A stretch of DNA of 64,000 nt from Terriglobia bacterium (GTDB lineage: Bacteria; Acidobacteriota; Terriglobia; UBA7540), in the NCBI GenBank assembly GCA_035712365.1, contig DASTAW010000008.1, positions 1 to 64,000 on the forward strand. Reading direction: 5' to 3'. Shown one piece after another: positions 27,710-37,155 of the stretch. The notes below the pieces were generated by a model, which worked only from the letters and a program-made list of their open reading frames with translations, did not search any database and was not told the origin of the DNA. How positions within the stretch are numbered: position 1 is the stretch's first letter; each line of letters opens with the position of its first letter. The translations under genes were made by a program, and so were the position numbers.

Positions 27710-27760
27710 CCGGGAGTCCCAGTCCTTTGCAGGAAAGATGGACGGGGCTCCCGGTTTTTG
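27710..27760 (+). terminator. rho-independent terminator after pal
   Basis: CCGGGAGTCCC (27710-27720) pairs with GGGGCTCCCGG (27744-27754) over an 11-bp stem including one G-T pair, directly followed by TTTTTG. It begins seven bases after the pal stop codon. Confidence 0.75.
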
Positions 27761-27966
27761 TTTCGTCTCTGCCAAGCTGTTTTATTGCCCGCTCTGGCAC
27801 AAGAGACGGAGCTAAGCCGGGCAGCCTGCCCTCGCAAACTGCCGCTTGCCTGCTGCACATGCTTTGGGGGAAATGCGTATTCCCTGCCCACTGCCAGTTG
27901 ACCGCGCCGTTATCCAGAGGATAGACTGTCAACTGATTGAATCTTCTTGCCGGAGGTTGAACCACG

Positions 27967-28899
27967 GTGAAAAGGTATGCCCTGACTATATGCGCAATTG
28001 CTCTGCTGTCAGTGGTCACGGCTTCCCCGGCTTTTGGCGTAAGCCGTGAGATCATCCAGATGATGCAGCAGTTGGATACGCTGCAGCAAACCGTTCAGAC
28101 CCTTCAAAATACGGTGAGTACGCAGACCGCGATCTTGCACACTTTGCTCCAGCAGACTTCCCAGGATGTCAGCCGAATGAAATCCCAGATGACTGACCTG
28201 GAGAAGAACGTTGAGCAGAACCTGGCGGCTTCGTCGTCCAAGATGGACTCGATGACCTCGCAGGTCCAGGCGCTCAGCTCGAGCCTTGACCAGGCCCAGG
28301 CGCAGCTCACCAAACTCAGCGAACAACTCGCGCAGACACAAAAAGAGATACAGACTTTGAACGCTCCTCCGGCCGTTGCACCGGGTACGCCCGGTGCTCC
28401 CGGCTCGCCGCAGCCGGGCGCCGATGGTACGCCTCTAGCCGTCCCGCCGGGTACCACCGGATCGAACCAGGCTGCCGGAGCAGCTCCCCCCAACATCCCT
28501 GATCCGAACTCGCTATTCAATTCGGCGATGGGCAGCTTCAACAGCGGGCAATATGCCCTCGCCATCCAGGGATTTCAGGAGTTTCTCCAGTACTACGGGA
28601 CAACTCCGCGCGCTTCCAGCGCCCAGTATTACATTGGTGAGAGCTATTACAACAACGGAGATTACAAGCACGCGGTCGAGGCTTACGACGAATGTGTCGA
28701 GCGCTACCCCAACGGCGATAAAACGCTGGCGGCCCGGCTCAAGAAGGGATATGCTCTGCTGGCCAGCGGCGACAAAGCGGCTGGTATCCGCGAACTTCGT
28801 GCCTTGGTGGAACAGAATCCCAAGGCCCATGAATCGGAATTGGCGTCGCAACGCCTGCGGCGGTTGGGCATCATCATCCGCGCCGGAAACCAGGGATAG
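27967..28899 (+). CDS. cpoB: CpoB/YbgF-type Tol-Pal coordinator with TPR repeats
   Basis: A 310-residue periplasmic protein. A signal peptide (about 1-24, cut after PAFG) is followed by a long coiled coil (about 25-135, Gln/Leu heptads), a Pro/Gly-rich linker (about 135-175) and a C-terminal TPR domain (about 180-305, starting at [27 protein letters not shown]). This layout matches YbgF/CpoB, which links Tol-Pal to cell wall synthesis at division. The coiled coil is longer than in E. coli. Start GTG 27967 has GGAGG upstream. Confidence 0.87.
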   Translation: MKRYALTICAIALLSVVTASPAFGVSREIIQMMQQLDTLQQTVQTLQNTVSTQTAILHTLLQQTSQDVSRMKSQMTDLEKNVEQNLAASSSKMDSMTSQVQALSSSLDQAQAQLTKLSEQLAQTQKEIQTLNAPPAVAPGTPGAPGSPQPGADGTPLAVPPGTTGSNQAAGAAPPNIPDPNSLFNSAMGSFNSGQYALAIQGFQEFLQYYGTTPRASSAQYYIGESYYNNGDYKHAVEAYDECVERYPNGDKTLAARLKKGYALLASGDKAAGIRELRALVEQNPKAHESELASQRLRRLGIIIRAGNQG

Positions 28900-28946
28900 C
28901 CCGCAGCTTTCTGCCGCATGGCAAAAAATCTGCACACGAGGGTTTT

Positions 28947-29411
28947 ATGGCCGGGACCGTGAATAAAGTCATCCTGATCGGGCGCGTTGGCCAGGATCCC
29001 GAAGTCCGCTATACCGCCGGCGGCGCTCCAGTGGCGAACTTCTCCGTTGCCACGGATGAATCCTTCAAAAGCCGGAATGGCGAGCAGCAGCAGCACACGG
29101 AGTGGCACAGGGTTGTGGCCTGGAACAAGCTGGCCGAGATCTGCGGCGAATACCTCACCAAAGGCAAGCTGGTTTACATTGAAGGCAGCATCCGAAGCCG
29201 GCAGTGGGAAGACCAGTCCGGCAACAAGCGCACCAACTACGAAATTGTCGCCCGCAACATGCAGATGCTCGGTTCGCGTGCTGACGCTGAGCGCGCGGCA
29301 GCGGCAGGCGTTCGTCCCGCCTCCCCCCAGGGGGCGGGTCCCGAAGAACACGACGCTGGCCCTGAGCCTCCCGCCGACGGCGAAATTACGGACGACGACA
29401 TTCCCTTTTAA
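28947..29411 (+). CDS. ssb: single-stranded DNA-binding protein
   Basis: A 154-residue SSB. The OB fold runs from [23 protein letters not shown] to about residue 110 ([11 protein letters not shown]), followed by a low-complexity linker and the acidic tip DDDIPF, which recruits partner proteins in replication and repair. It lies 47 bp after cpoB and may be read through from it, although the two functions are unrelated. Confidence 0.93.
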   Translation: MAGTVNKVILIGRVGQDPEVRYTAGGAPVANFSVATDESFKSRNGEQQQHTEWHRVVAWNKLAEICGEYLTKGKLVYIEGSIRSRQWEDQSGNKRTNYEIVARNMQMLGSRADAERAAAAGVRPASPQGAGPEEHDAGPEPPADGEITDDDIPF

Positions 29412-29590
29412 CCACTCCGGTCGCCTCGTCTCACCGCACTCTCCCCAGTGTCGCTGTGTCGCGCCGAAGCCTTCACAAGCGGAAGGTCCGCGCCTGGCGG
29501 CAGCAATCTGTTCAAGGGGTGGCGCTGTTGCGGCTCAAGCGATGTCTAGCGGAAGCAACCGGGCCGGGCGCTGATCAACTAATATTCCTT

Positions 29591-29620
29591 TGCAACCGAA
29601 CAGCATCCTGTTACATCATA
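29591..29620 (+). promoter_or_regulatory. ECF-like promoter motif before the beta-barrel gene
   Basis: TGCAACC (29591-29597), a 16-base spacer and CATCATA (29614-29620). The arrangement and 12 of 14 box bases match the motif found before the ECF sigma gene (TGTAACC-N16-CGTCATA). The gap from ssb (29412) to this point otherwise shows no gene. Confidence 0.35.
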
Positions 29621-29705
29621 GGTGGAAGTGCCAGGGGGGAGAATGCATTGCGGCGCTCGGAACGTTTGATGTTCCAATGCTGATGAAGAAGGAGAACGTC
29701 CCTCT

Positions 29706-30263
29706 ATGCGCAAACTGCTTACCTTCGGGTCCATCTTACTTTTCCTGACGCTTGCATCAGTTCCCAAAGCTTACAGCCAGGTCGAGCTCTTTGGCGGGTA
29801 TTCCCGCCTGCAACTAAGCGGCGCTCCCTCCACAAGCTCGAACGGCTGGGCCGGTGGTGCTTACCTCCATCTGCTGGGGCCCTGGGGCATCGAGGCAGAT
29901 TATAGCAAGCACTACGGAGTCTCCTCGGTAACCGCGCTTACCTCAGGTGGGCACCCGTATTACGTACCCGGTTTCACCCAGCTTTATGGCCCCCGGTTCA
30001 CACTTGCCCTACCCAAAGTCCATCCCTACGTCCACGCGCTTTTCGGAACTGTTAATGGCGAGGCAACCGCCCCCTTTACTGGAGCTGGCCTGACGGAAAA
30101 GGCATTTGGCATGGCATTCGGGGGCGGCCTCAACGTCAAAGCCACAGGGCGCATCTGGGTGCGATTGATCCAGGTGGACTACCTTCGGGCCCAATTCACC
30201 AACAATGCGCAGAACGATATGCGCATCTCAGCCGGCCTTGTTTTCCGATTCGGCAACTGGTGA
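29706..30263 (+). CDS. small outer membrane beta-barrel protein
   Basis: A 185-residue protein with a signal peptide (about 1-24, cut after AYSQ) and alternating beta-strand pattern ending in the typical outer membrane C-terminus LVFRFGNW (terminal aromatic). Short amphipathic strands such as VELFGGYSRLQL and GIEADYSKHYG fit an eight-stranded OmpA/OmpW-like barrel. GAAGGAGA precedes the ATG. Function is unknown. An ECF-type promoter motif about 85 bp upstream suggests envelope-stress control. Confidence 0.8.
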   Translation: MRKLLTFGSILLFLTLASVPKAYSQVELFGGYSRLQLSGAPSTSSNGWAGGAYLHLLGPWGIEADYSKHYGVSSVTALTSGGHPYYVPGFTQLYGPRFTLALPKVHPYVHALFGTVNGEATAPFTGAGLTEKAFGMAFGGGLNVKATGRIWVRLIQVDYLRAQFTNNAQNDMRISAGLVFRFGNW

Positions 30264-30567
30264 CACCCGGCATTCAGGCCGTACATTTTCGCAGCAAGCC
30301 TTGCTGGAACAGGCGGCTTCGGGGCCGTCTCCTCTGTTGAACTCGTCAGATCAGCGTGCATGAATGTCGCGCAGGCGCGGATGTATACTGGGGTGCTATT
30401 CGTCACGCCGTCCGTGACATGCGGCAGGCCGCGAACTCCTGGCAGGCGCGAGATGATTTGCGGTTCCAGCGGTGAACTGAAAATTCCGCCCGCTGGCAGG
30501 AAAGTTCTGACAGCCCAATCCCAGCCGCCTGTCAGACACCCGGTTGGAATCGCCAGGGAGGCTCCAG
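30264..30567. other. intergenic region before maeB
   Basis: About 300 bp between the beta-barrel gene and the malic enzyme. No gene, clear promoter or terminator was recognised; the antisense frames here have no protein-like features. Confidence 0.3.
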
Positions 30568-32838
30568 ATGGAAATTCATCAGCAGGACGCTCTCGATTAT
30601 CACCGCAGAGGGCGCAAAGGCAAGATCGAGGTGGTGGCCACAAAGCCCTGCCGGACGCAATGGGACCTGAGCATGGCCTACACGCCCGGCGTGGCCGAGC
30701 CCTGCCTTGAAATTGCCAAATCGCCTGACCTCAGCTTTGAGTACACGGCGCGCGGCAACCTGGTGGCTGTGGTTTCGAATGGGACCGCGGTCCTGGGCCT
30801 CGGCGACATCGGCCCCGCGGCCGGCAAGCCTGTGATGGAAGGCAAGGCCGTGTTGTTCAAACGCTTTGCTGATATTGACGTCTTTGATCTCGAAGTCAAT
30901 TCCAAGGACCCTGCCGATATCATCAAGTTTTGCCGGATGCTTGAGCCCACCTGCGGCGGGATCAACCTGGAAGACATCAAGTCGCCGGAATGCTTTCACA
31001 TCGAGGAGGACCTTCGCCAGACCGCGGAGATTCCGGTGTTTCATGACGACCAGCATGGGACGGCGATCATTTCCGGAGCAGCGCTCCTGAACGCGCTTGA
31101 GATCGCCGGCAAGGAAATCGACCAGGTTCGCGTGGTATTCAGCGGGGCGGGCGCGGCCGGGCTGGCCACCGCCGAGCACTACGTGCGACTGGGGGTCCGA
31201 AAAGAAAACATCGTGATGTGTGACGTGTATGGGGTGATCTACGAAGGACGCGAGGAAGGCATGGACCCTTACAATTCCCGGTTCGCCGCGCGCACTTCGC
31301 AGCGAAAGCTGGAGCAGGTGATTTGCGATGCGGATGTGTTCGTCGGTCTCTCGGTTGGCAAAGTCGTGACACCGGAAATGGTCTGCTCTATGGCCGACCG
31401 GCCCATTGTCTTTGCCATGGCAAATCCTGTGCCTGAAATCAGCTATGAGGACGCCAAGGCCGCGCGCCCGGACGCCATCCTGGCCACGGGACGCTCCGAT
31501 TATCCCAACCAGGTGAACAACGTGTTGGGATTTCCATTTATCTTTCGCGGAGCGCTCGACGTGCGCGCCCGCACCATCAATCCTGAAATGGAAATTGCCG
31601 CCACACACGCCCTGGCCGCGCTGGCGCGAGAGGACGTTCCGGATTCCGTACTGCGCGCCTACGGGCTGCGCAGACTCGGCTTCGGGCCGGAGTACATCAT
31701 CCCCAAGCCCTTTGACCCGCGGGTGCTGATCTGGGAATCGGCAGCGGTGGCAGAAGCCGCGATGGAAACGGGCGTGGCAAGGGTTCAAGTAAAACTTGAA
31801 GAATACCGCATTGCCCTTTCGCGGCGCCTGGGCCGCACCTACGAGGTGATGCAAAGCGTCCGGCAGCGCGCCAAGGCTGCGCCCAAGCGCATCGTCTTTT
31901 CGGAAGGTGAACGCGAAAAGATCATTCGCGCCGCCTACCAGATCAATGAAGAAAAAATCGGCCGGCCGGTGCTGATCGGTCGCCAGGGGGTGATCCGGGC
32001 ACGCCTCGCGGACCTCGGCATTCAGCACTTCGTACCCGAGATCATTGAGCCGGAACGGTCGCCGCGTCTGGCGCCCTATGTGGAGGAATATTTCCGCCTT
32101 CGGCAGCGCCACGGGGTGACGCTGAGCGAGGCGCGCGACCAGATGATCAATCCGAACTACTATGGCGCGATGATGGTGCACATGGACGATGCCGAGGGTT
32201 TCCTGGCCGGCGTCGCCCAGCACTACCCGGAAACCATCCGGCCAGCACTGCAGATCATCCGGATGCGCGAAAACGTGCGGCGGGTCTCAGGCGTCTATGT
32301 GATCGTCACCCGGCAGCAGGTTTATTTCTTTTCCGACACCACAGTGAATATCGAACCCACGGCCGAAGACCTGGCGGAAATATCGCTGCTGGCCGCGGAA
32401 GTGGCCCGTGACTTCAATTTTGAGCCGCGAGTGGCAATGCTTTCATTTTCGAACTTCGGCAGCACCCGGCATCCGATGTCGGAAAAGATGCGCCGGGCAG
32501 CGGAACTTGTGAGGCAAGCCCGCCCGGAGATGATGGTGGATGGTGAAATGATGGCGGACACCGCCCTGGTCCCCGAAATCCTGGAGGAGGATTATCCCTT
32601 CTCGACCCTGAAGGGCGGCGCAAGCGTGCTGATCTTCCCAGATCTCGGGTCGGCAAACATCGCCTACAAGCTGATGCTGCGCATCGGCGGCGCAGAAGGG
32701 CTGGGCCCCATCCTGGTCGGCATGTCGAAGCCCGTCCACGTGCTTCAGCGCGGCGCCGAGGTGGAAGAAATTGTGAACATGGCCGCCATCGCCGTCGCGC
32801 ACGGGCGCGCGATTGCTTCATCCGCGAACGCTGAATAG
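30568..32838 (+). CDS. maeB: NADP-dependent malic enzyme with phosphotransacetylase domain
   Basis: A 756-residue bifunctional-type enzyme. The N-terminal part (about 1-420) is a malic enzyme: [11 protein letters not shown], the metal-binding [10 protein letters not shown] and the Rossmann motif [17 protein letters not shown]. The C-terminal part (about 430-756) resembles phosphate acetyl/butyryltransferase ([16 protein letters not shown]), which in MaeB is usually regulatory, sensing acetyl-CoA, rather than catalytic. Malate is decarboxylated to pyruvate with NADPH formation. ATG 30568 follows GGAGG; an upstream TTG at 30544 would include that ribosome site in the coding region. Confidence 0.92.
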   Translation: MEIHQQDALDYHRRGRKGKIEVVATKPCRTQWDLSMAYTPGVAEPCLEIAKSPDLSFEYTARGNLVAVVSNGTAVLGLGDIGPAAGKPVMEGKAVLFKRFADIDVFDLEVNSKDPADIIKFCRMLEPTCGGINLEDIKSPECFHIEEDLRQTAEIPVFHDDQHGTAIISGAALLNALEIAGKEIDQVRVVFSGAGAAGLATAEHYVRLGVRKENIVMCDVYGVIYEGREEGMDPYNSRFAARTSQRKLEQVICDADVFVGLSVGKVVTPEMVCSMADRPIVFAMANPVPEISYEDAKAARPDAILATGRSDYPNQVNNVLGFPFIFRGALDVRARTINPEMEIAATHALAALAREDVPDSVLRAYGLRRLGFGPEYIIPKPFDPRVLIWESAAVAEAAMETGVARVQVKLEEYRIALSRRLGRTYEVMQSVRQRAKAAPKRIVFSEGEREKIIRAAYQINEEKIGRPVLIGRQGVIRARLADLGIQHFVPEIIEPERSPRLAPYVEEYFRLRQRHGVTLSEARDQMINPNYYGAMMVHMDDAEGFLAGVAQHYPETIRPALQIIRMRENVRRVSGVYVIVTRQQVYFFSDTTVNIEPTAEDLAEISLLAAEVARDFNFEPRVAMLSFSNFGSTRHPMSEKMRRAAELVRQARPEMMVDGEMMADTALVPEILEEDYPFSTLKGGASVLIFPDLGSANIAYKLMLRIGGAEGLGPILVGMSKPVHVLQRGAEVEEIVNMAAIAVAHGRAIASSANAE

Positions 32839-32958
32839 CGCCGAACGGCAACTTAACGGGCCTTGACTGTTGCGCGCTGCAAGCGCAGCGCCCCTAGGGT
32901 AACCGGACATGCCGGGATGGGGTTTGGTTGTAAGCAACGGCGAGCTTACGGGCTGGAA

Positions 32959-33351
32959 TTATTTCGGCGGCGGAGGTGACGGCTGGCGCGCAGATCTCTT
33001 CCTGTTTGCGTCCCAGCGCTTTACCATTTCGTTAAACTTCTCGAGCTGCTGGGAATTTAGAATCTTACGAGTTTCAGCGCGGGCCTCTTCGCGGATGGCC
33101 TGAAACTGCGGCGCAACCTGGTCGCGCACTTCAGATTCTTTTTGGTCCATGTTGTGGAGAATCTGCTGCAGTTGCTCGGTCTGACTTTGCGAGAGGGCGA
33201 GTTCCTTCTGCAGATAATCGATCACACGATGCCGGCTGAACCCGTGATGCCAATGGCCAGAATACCAGGCGTAGCTGTACATCCCGGCGGCCCCGATGAC
33301 GATGCCCAGCACGAAGATCAGTACAAAATAGACGTAGGCCCGCCGTTTCAC
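32959..33351 (-). CDS. membrane-anchored Spy/ZraP-like periplasmic protein
   Basis: A 130-residue protein with one N-terminal transmembrane helix (about 7-30, VYFVLIFVLGIVIGAAGMYSY) and a periplasmic helical hairpin (about 45-115: LALSQSQTEQLQQIL, with charged heptads). This matches the metal-resistance/LTXXQ group of periplasmic chaperone-like sensors. It is the third gene of the sigma/anti-sigma operon and overlaps the anti-sigma stop by four bases, so it probably tunes that stress pathway by sensing misfolded protein or metal in the periplasm. The tail is Pro-rich. Confidence 0.78.
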   Translation of the reverse strand: MKRRAYVYFVLIFVLGIVIGAAGMYSYAWYSGHWHHGFSRHRVIDYLQKELALSQSQTEQLQQILHNMDQKESEVRDQVAPQFQAIREEARAETRKILNSQQLEKFNEMVKRWDANRKRSARQPSPPPPK

Positions 33352-33833
33352 TTGGAACCTCGCGCCTCTGTGTTGCTGACCGCTGGCGGTGGGTCCTGCG
33401 TATCGCCGAGATCGACGCCATCCACACCCAGCACCTCTTCGTTCGCCAGCGTCGCAACCTGGTTTTGCACCAGCACGGATTCGGAGATTCCAGAACTGCG
33501 CAGTGGGCCTGACGACGGCAGCGCCAGGAGCAAACCCAGCACCAACGCCACCATCAGCGTTGCATAAACAATCCGTCTTGCAAACTGGTCCATGAACTGG
33601 TAGCCAAGCGGAAAATCTGCCGGAGCGCTTTCCAGCCGGCGCATCAGACGTGTCGTAAAACCGAGGGTCGGCTCAGGAGGCCCCTCCTTTCTCAACGCGA
33701 TGAGGCTGGCATGGAGCGTCTCCCACTTGCGCAGATAATCTCTGCAACCCGAACAGGAATCGACATGGGCTTCGACCGCAGGCGTCCTTGTCAAGTTTTC
33801 TTCAAGAACTTGCCGGACAGCGTCACACCGCAT
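33348..33833 (-). CDS. transmembrane anti-sigma factor with zinc-finger (ZAS) motif
   Basis: A 161-residue protein with an N-terminal zinc-binding anti-sigma domain (His23, Cys27, Cys30: HVDSCSGC), one transmembrane helix at about 86-106 and a short periplasmic tail. It should hold the co-encoded ECF sigma factor at the membrane until envelope stress triggers release. Its start overlaps the sigma factor stop by 11 bases and its stop overlaps the Spy-like gene, indicating tight stoichiometric expression. Confidence 0.85.
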   Translation of the reverse strand: MRCDAVRQVLEENLTRTPAVEAHVDSCSGCRDYLRKWETLHASLIALRKEGPPEPTLGFTTRLMRRLESAPADFPLGYQFMDQFARRIVYATLMVALVLGLLLALPSSGPLRSSGISESVLVQNQVATLANEEVLGVDGVDLGDTQDPPPAVSNTEARGSK

Positions 33834-34434
33834 GGTTCACCGTCCCTCCTGCCAGTTTTTCAAAATCCTTGATCATTCTCTTTCTTGCGCGATGCAAGCG
33901 TACCTTAACCGTGCTTAGCTTCAGACCCAGTATTTCCGAGATTTCCTCCACCGACCTGTCTTCAAGCTCCTTCAAGGTCAGTATCACCCGGTCCTCAGCC
34001 GGCGCCCTCGCCAGCAGTTTGCCTGCCAGGTCATCCACCGCGAGTTTTTCCGAACTGTCGAGTCCGCCCTCTGCAGGACTTTGGCTGTGCGATTCAACCT
34101 GCCGCTGCCCTTCTTCCGACATCTCCCAGAAATAGCTGATCCTCGACGACCGTTGCCGGCGGAGGTAATCATAACAGTGATTGACTGCAATTCGATTGAG
34201 CCACGTTCCGAATGATGACTGTGAATTGTAACTCCCGATCGCCGCAAAAGCCTTCATAAAAATTTCCTGGACGATATCCTCCACATCGTTCCTGCGCCGG
34301 ACCAGATGGAAAACAATGGAAAATATCCTGCGTTGATAGGCGTCAACCAGTGGCGCAAAAGCTTCCGTTTCTCCAGACTGGCAGCGTCTGATCCAGTCAG
34401 CTTCCTGGCTGGGATCAGGTCGAGAATGTACCAT
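33823..34434 (-). CDS. ECF RNA polymerase sigma factor, RpoE-like
   Basis: A 203-residue sigma-70 family protein with only regions 2 and 4. Region 2 has YQRRIFSIVFHLVRRRNDVEDIVQEIFMKAF with the DIVQE signature; region 4 has the helix-turn-helix SVEEISEILGLKLSTVKVRLHRARKRM. It is the first gene of a three-gene overlapping operon with an anti-sigma factor and a periplasmic Spy-like protein. A probable self-recognised promoter lies upstream at 34467-34496. Targets are probably envelope genes. Confidence 0.9.
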   Translation of the reverse strand: MVHSRPDPSQEADWIRRCQSGETEAFAPLVDAYQRRIFSIVFHLVRRRNDVEDIVQEIFMKAFAAIGSYNSQSSFGTWLNRIAVNHCYDYLRRQRSSRISYFWEMSEEGQRQVESHSQSPAEGGLDSSEKLAVDDLAGKLLARAPAEDRVILTLKELEDRSVEEISEILGLKLSTVKVRLHRARKRMIKDFEKLAGGTVNHAV

Positions 34435-34466
34435 TCAGCATCCATAGTAGCCCTTTTCCTGTGTCC

Positions 34467-34496
34467 TATGACGAACATAAGCCAGATCGGGTTACA
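34467..34496 (-). promoter_or_regulatory. ECF-type promoter of the sigma operon
   Basis: On the minus strand, TGTAACC (34496 to 34490), a 16-base spacer and CGTCATA (34473 to 34467). An AAC-containing -35 and a CGTC -10 with this spacing are hallmarks of ECF promoters. The start would lie about 25 bases before the sigma factor ATG, consistent with autoregulation. Confidence 0.5.
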
Positions 34497-34548
34497 GGCG
34501 TGGGAAGAAAATCAGGGCTGGCCGCTCTGCCAGTAACGGTAATTTCTA

Positions 34549-34577
34549 TTGACTTATCGGTCACCTTGTGGAATAAT
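34549..34577 (+). promoter_or_regulatory. sigma-70 promoter directly abutting the XRE gene
   Basis: TTGACT (34549-34554), a 17-base spacer and AATAAT (34572-34577) match the -35/-10 consensus at 5/6 each. Transcription would begin at about 34584-34585, which is the A of the predicted ATG, so the mRNA should be leaderless. Confidence 0.65.
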
Positions 34578-34584
34578 GCGTTCC

Positions 34585-34959
34585 ATGATTATAGGTATCC
34601 GCCTGAGGAAGTTACGTGAAGAACGCAAACTCTCCCAGGGCGACATTGAGAAACGCACGGGACTCCTGCGCTGCTACATTTCCCGGGTTGAGAACGGCCA
34701 TACAGTGCCTTCTCTGGAGACTCTGGAGCGGTTGGCTGCAGCTATGGAGATCCCCCTCTATCAATTGTTTTATGAGGGGGAAAGACCACCGGACCTCCCT
34801 AATCTGACCCAGCGCAAGAGCACCGACGAGCTGGCCATGGAGATTCCGGCAGACCGTGATTCGCGGTTTTTCCAGAAAGTCAGGCGCCTGCTTGGCGACA
34901 TCAACGACCGCGATCGACGGCTGCTGCTCTACATGGCACAGAAGTTAGCGAATCGTTAG
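34585..34959 (+). CDS. XRE-family helix-turn-helix regulator, probably leaderless
   Basis: A 124-residue regulator. The N-terminal HTH (IRLRKLREERKLSQGDIEKRTGLLRCYISRVENGHTVPSLETLERLAAAM) is of the Cro/CI-XRE type; the remaining C-terminal half is helical and charged, with no recognised ligand domain. The ATG at 34585 sits at the predicted transcription start and has no ribosome site; upstream in-frame starts fall inside the promoter. It is divergent from the ECF sigma operon. Its targets are unknown. Confidence 0.85.
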   Translation: MIIGIRLRKLREERKLSQGDIEKRTGLLRCYISRVENGHTVPSLETLERLAAAMEIPLYQLFYEGERPPDLPNLTQRKSTDELAMEIPADRDSRFFQKVRRLLGDINDRDRRLLLYMAQKLANR

Positions 34960-35022
34960 CCAGGACGATTCGCCGTTCGGGGATCCATGGGATGCGCGAG
35001 GGCTGTATGGAGGGGGAAGCAC

Positions 35023-36561
35023 TCATTCCCACTCGATGGTTCCCGGGGGCTTCGAAGTAATGTCGTAGACAACTCGGTTGACTTCCTTCACCTCGTTCAC
35101 GATGCGGGTGGCAATCCGTTCGAGAACATTCGGGGGGATTTTCGCCCAATCGGCCGTCATTCCGTCTTCGGAAGTCACGGCCCTCAGGGCGATGGTGGAT
35201 GCGTATGTCCTCGCGTCACCCATGACCCCGACGCTTGATACGGGCAGCAGGATCGCAAAGGATTGCCACAATTCATTGTAGAGCCGTGCTGCGCGTATCT
35301 CCTGCTCCACAATGGCATCTGCTTCGCGAACGATGCGAAGCCGATCAGGCGTAACTGCGCCCAGAATCCTGACGGCCAAGCCTGGCCCTGGGAATGGTTG
35401 GCGGGAGATGACTTCGTCGCCAAGCCCTAACTCCCGGCCCACGATCCTGACTTCATCCTTGAACATTTCTCGCAACGGCTCGATCAATTGGAACTTCAGG
35501 TCCCGTGGCAGGCCGCCCACGTTGTGGTGGCTCTTGATGGTGGCCGCCGGCCCTTTGACGGAGACCGATTCGATGACGTCCGGGTAGAGCGTTCCCTGCA
35601 CCAGAAACCGGGGCTCGCCCAACGCGCGCGCCTCCTGCTCGAACACGCGAATGAATTCCTCTCCAATAATCTTCCGCTTCTTCTCCGGGTCTGTGATGCC
35701 CTCAAGCCGGCCGAGAAAGCGGTCAGAGTAATCCACCGCCCGCACGTTGAGATGTCCCTGGGCGTTGAGCGCCGACGTTACCTCTTCAAATTCGTTCTTT
35801 CTCAGCAGTCCGTTGTTCACAAACACACAGATAAGCTGATCGCCGATGGCCCGGCTCACCAGTGTGGCGGCCACGGCGGAGTCCACTCCTCCCGATAGAG
35901 CGCACAGCGCCCGCTCATTGCCGACTTCCGCCCGCACCCGCCTGGCCGTCTCTTCGATCAGCGACTGCGGATGCCAGTTGGCCCGGGCGCCGCAGATGTC
36001 CTCGACAAAACGCCTGAGGACCTCGCTGCCGCGCACCGTATGCCGCACCTCCGGGTGGAATTCCACCGCATACATTCGCGTCTGAACGTTCTCGATGGCT
36101 GAAATAGCGTTCTCTGTGCGGCCCACCACTCGGAAGCCCGGCGGGACTTCCACAACATGGTCGCCATGGCTGTTCCAGACCCGCAGCGGCGACTCAAATC
36201 CGGCAAACAGCTCGCTGGGAGGAGTCACTTCAAGCTGCGCAAAGCCGTATTCCCGCCGGGTCGCGGGCTCAACCTTGCCACCCAGCTTGTACGACATCAA
36301 CTGCAGTCCGTAGCAGATGCCCAGCATCGGCACTCCGAGCTGAAAAACGCGGTCATCACAGGCGGGCGATGCCGGATCGTAAACCGAAGACGGCCCACCG
36401 GACAGGATGACGGCCTGCGGCTTCATGTTGACAAGCTCGTCAAACGGCAGGTGGCACGGCACGATCACCGAATAAACGTGCATCTCCCGGATGCGCCTCG
36501 CAATCAACTGCGTGTATTGCGATCCGAAATCAAGTACAACAATAGGCCGAGGGCTTTGCAT
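35023..36561 (-). CDS. guaA: GMP synthase (glutamine-hydrolysing)
   Basis: A 512-residue enzyme that converts XMP to GMP. The N-terminal glutamine amidotransferase carries the nucleophile Cys in GICYGLQLMSYKLGG and the His/Glu pair in EFHPEV; the synthetase domain has the P-loop SGGVDSAVAATLV; the C-terminal dimerisation domain ends KPPGTIEWE, as in the family. GGTGAG precedes the ATG. It stands alone, with pseudogenes upstream. Confidence 0.94.
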   Translation of the reverse strand: MQSPRPIVVLDFGSQYTQLIARRIREMHVYSVIVPCHLPFDELVNMKPQAVILSGGPSSVYDPASPACDDRVFQLGVPMLGICYGLQLMSYKLGGKVEPATRREYGFAQLEVTPPSELFAGFESPLRVWNSHGDHVVEVPPGFRVVGRTENAISAIENVQTRMYAVEFHPEVRHTVRGSEVLRRFVEDICGARANWHPQSLIEETARRVRAEVGNERALCALSGGVDSAVAATLVSRAIGDQLICVFVNNGLLRKNEFEEVTSALNAQGHLNVRAVDYSDRFLGRLEGITDPEKKRKIIGEEFIRVFEQEARALGEPRFLVQGTLYPDVIESVSVKGPAATIKSHHNVGGLPRDLKFQLIEPLREMFKDEVRIVGRELGLGDEVISRQPFPGPGLAVRILGAVTPDRLRIVREADAIVEQEIRAARLYNELWQSFAILLPVSSVGVMGDARTYASTIALRAVTSEDGMTADWAKIPPNVLERIATRIVNEVKEVNRVVYDITSKPPGTIEWE

Positions 36562-36702
36562 GTTTTCTCACCTGCTCCATAGAAATAGGATTCGAGAGGA
36601 ATGATCGGGTCGTCATGTTTAAAAGTCAGCAGAGCCAGTTATTGTACAACAGGCCCGGCAAACCGCGACGGCCGCACCCGAGGAGCCTGAGCGCGCACGC
36701 TG

Positions 36703-37155
36703 ATGTTTAGCTGTAAAACACCGTTCCCTCACGCGGCGCTGCATGCCATTCTGGATTTGGATTTGTTAGCCCCGGAACGATTCAAGGAAGCGGTCGCTTC
36801 TCGTGTGATGCCGTTGATGAGCTTTTGCGGCACGACGATGCCGGTGACGAGCACGGCGGGAGTCTGGTTGTTTTACGTGCAGCATCAATTTGAGCGAGCC
36901 AACTGGCAACCCCACGGCGAATGGAAATACTCTGCAGCAGCCGTGAAAGGCAGCTCGTCTTACAAGTTGCCCAGGCTCCTGCAATGGTTTTCAGGCAATA
37001 TTGGCTATCTCAGCATCCATCACCTGAACTCGTGGTTTCCCAACTGCAACCTGGAGAAGTGCCACAACGAGGGTCTGATGCTCCAGCAGATCCAGAGCCA
37101 TTACTCTGCGCTCCAGCCTGAAGCCTCCTTCTCCTTTTTGACAGGCTTACGGTAG
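36703..37155 (+). pseudogene. decayed fatty-acid desaturase (C-terminal part)
   Basis: The frame encodes recognisable membrane desaturase sequence: GVWLFYVQHQFE with the HxxxH-type box, LPRLLQWFSGNIGY and IHHLNSWFPNCNLEKCH. The N-terminal half is missing, the expected first His of the last histidine box is replaced (YLSIHH), and after the CHNEG segment homology continues in another frame (ITLRSSLKP), which soon stops. Together these indicate a truncated and frameshifted remnant. The 3' end overlaps an antisense small gene. Confidence 0.7.

Noticed and set aside
30532-32223. 563-codon open frame antisense to maeB
   Set aside because: It lies wholly opposite a well-supported malic enzyme; high-GC third positions produce such antisense frames. 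No domain or ribosome site.
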